Notes under the pieces: model-generated | Databases searched by the model: none | Told to the model about the DNA's origin: nothing | Seen by the model: only the letters and a program-made list of their open reading frames with translations | Program-made: the position numbers and the translations under genes | Part shown: piece after piece, positions 5,414-5,999 of the stretch | Position numbering within the stretch: position 1 is the stretch's first letter | How the letters are laid out: each line of letters starts with the position of its first letter | NCBI GenBank assembly: GCA_900555165.1 | Contig: USKE01000142.1 | Location: forward strand, 1 to 5,999 | DNA: 5,999 nucleotides | Direction of reading: 5' to 3' | From: an uncultured Porphyromonadaceae bacterium | Lineage (GTDB): Bacteria; Bacteroidota; Bacteroidia; Bacteroidales; Muribaculaceae

Positions 5414-5999
5414 GGGAGTCAACATCTACGAAATCATGCAGCGGTTCTGGCGAGAGAACGAGTATGAGCCATTCTCCACAACGGAGATTGCGCTGTACTT
5501 CTTCCTCATCAACCGGGCGAATAGCCGCCGATGGCAGATGCCATTCAAGTGTCCGACTTCGGTAATCAGCACCGCAATCCAAGTGACCCGGCAGACAGTT
5601 GTCAACGCCCGTGAGGCTCTTAGTGAACGTAATCTCATCACCTATTCAAAAGGGACTGGCAAAGGTTCCCATCCTCTGTATTCACTTGTCTTGACGGATG
5701 GATTGACGGAATGTTTGTCGGATGTATTGACGGGAACATTGCAGGATGGCTCGACAGTTGGATTGTCGGACAGTTTGACACCCTATAATATAGAAGATAG
5801 AAATATTAAAGAAAAAATTTATTCTTCAAATAAAACAGGCGATGTGAAGATTTTGGGTTTGGAGGAACTTGAGGCTTTGCTGGTTAACGATGAACCTTGG
5901 CTCCGTGAAATCATCTCCCTTCTTTCTCCCTCCTATCAAATCGAATTGCCGGAATTGAAATCGTATCTCGGTAACTTCTTCCGTTACCTCCGTTGCCAG
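5406..5999 (+). CDS. Replication-initiator-like winged-helix protein, 3' end outside window
   Basis: The frame is open for 198 codons from the ATG at 5406 to the right edge. Residues about 20-92 look like a winged-helix DNA-binding domain: FSTTEIALYFFLINRAN, then CPTSVISTAIQVTRQTVVNA as the HTH and ALSERNLITYSKG...YSL as the wing. This arrangement is common in phage and mobile-element replication initiators of the DnaD/lambda-O kind and in Bacteroidales element proteins. A linker of seven tetrapeptides of type xxL[T/S] (98-125) follows, then a polar Asn/Lys/Ile stretch (127-145), then a second helical domain starting at about 149 that is cut by the window. The start overlaps the upstream HTH gene's stop (ATG at 5406, TAA at 5411), indicating coupling. 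The DNA-binding domain is well supported; the replication role is inferred from architecture and neighbours. Confidence 0.75.
   Translation, partial: MFKGVNIYEIMQRFWRENEYEPFSTTEIALYFFLINRANSRRWQMPFKCPTSVISTAIQVTRQTVVNAREALSERNLITYSKGTGKGSHPLYSLVLTDGLTECLSDVLTGTLQDGSTVGLSDSLTPYNIEDRNIKEKIYSSNKTGDVKILGLEELEALLVNDEPWLREIISLLSPSYQIELPELKSYLGNFFRYLRCQ
5697..5780 (+). repeat. Seven tandem 12-bp units inside the replication-like gene
   Basis: Seven in-frame 12-base units begin at 5697, 5709, 5721, 5733, 5745, 5757 and 5769, with approximate consensus GATGGATTGACG. Units 1 and 3 differ at one base; units 1 and 6 at two. They encode the tetrapeptides DGLT, ECLS, DVLT, GTLQ, DGST, VGLS and DSLT. All six leucines use TTG, whereas the first half of the gene uses only CTN codons for Leu, so similarity exists at DNA level and not only in protein. 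Confidence 0.8.
5781..5838 (+). other. A+T-rich tract directly after the 12-bp repeats (possible unwinding region)
   Basis: 47 of these 58 bases are A or T, the most A+T-rich coding stretch in the window. It starts at the exact end of the repeat block and encodes a polar linker. Next to iteron-like repeats it could act as a DNA unwinding element; this is inference. Confidence 0.45.

Larger units (their letters stand above)
3772..5999. mobile_element. Left part of a probable integrative (mobilizable) element at tRNA-Thr
   Basis: From the tRNA 3' end rightwards the sequence is clearly more A+T-rich than the core genes to its left. Its genes are two unknown ORFs, an excisionase-type HTH and a replication-initiator-like protein, and the last two are a usual neighbouring pair in Bacteroidales integrative elements. 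tRNA 3' ends are standard targets of tyrosine recombinases. The integrase, relaxase, any primase and the far attachment site are not in the window, so the boundary at 3772 is inferred from the tRNA and the right end is open. A degraded island or a different class of element remains possible. Confidence 0.65.

Overview
The window looks like chromosomal DNA from a member of the Bacteroidales (phylum Bacteroidota), with the edge of an integrated mobile element on its right side. The phylum call rests on promoters of the form TAnnTTTG, some with a TTG/TTTG box upstream, in front of several transcription units, on the near absence of Shine-Dalgarno sequences, and on the style of the ilvE and ald proteins. 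The left part is GC-rich, which would suit a GC-rich Bacteroidales family such as Muribaculaceae, but the family cannot be fixed from this sequence.

Left part (1-3699), core genome. Three genes lie on the minus strand. An alanine dehydrogenase (ald) comes first. It is followed by a branched-chain amino-acid aminotransferase (ilvE) with its own promoter. The third gene is an HD-domain phosphohydrolase that overlaps the ilvE end by 32 bases and runs off the left edge. Ald and IlvE both act in amino-acid nitrogen metabolism: reversible alanine/pyruvate/ammonia conversion, and the last step of Val/Leu/Ile synthesis (or the first of breakdown). Divergent from ald is a small VanZ-like membrane protein gene whose promoter sits almost on top of its ATG. 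A short 18-bp tandem repeat follows it.

Centre (3619-3818). A tRNA-Thr(CGU) gene has a well-formed Bacteroidota promoter and is followed by a strong hairpin terminator. It marks a sharp change: to its left the DNA is GC-rich metabolic core, to its right it is AT-richer and carries accessory genes.

Right part (3772-5999), probable integrative element (IME/ICE-like). Just beyond the tRNA are three GTGTACT repeats that could bind a recombinase. Then come two unrecognised genes joined by an ATGA overlap and closed by their own terminator, a candidate cargo module. Next are an excisionase-type HTH gene and, overlapping it by 8 bases, the start of a replication-initiator-like winged-helix gene that runs off the right edge. 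No integrase, relaxase or second att copy is visible, so the element is only partly seen.

The most interesting signal lies inside the replication-like gene: seven tandem 12-bp units followed at once by an 81% A+T tract. This resembles an origin embedded in its initiator gene, as in the O gene of phage lambda. The unrecognised two-gene unit next to the tRNA junction is the second point worth following.
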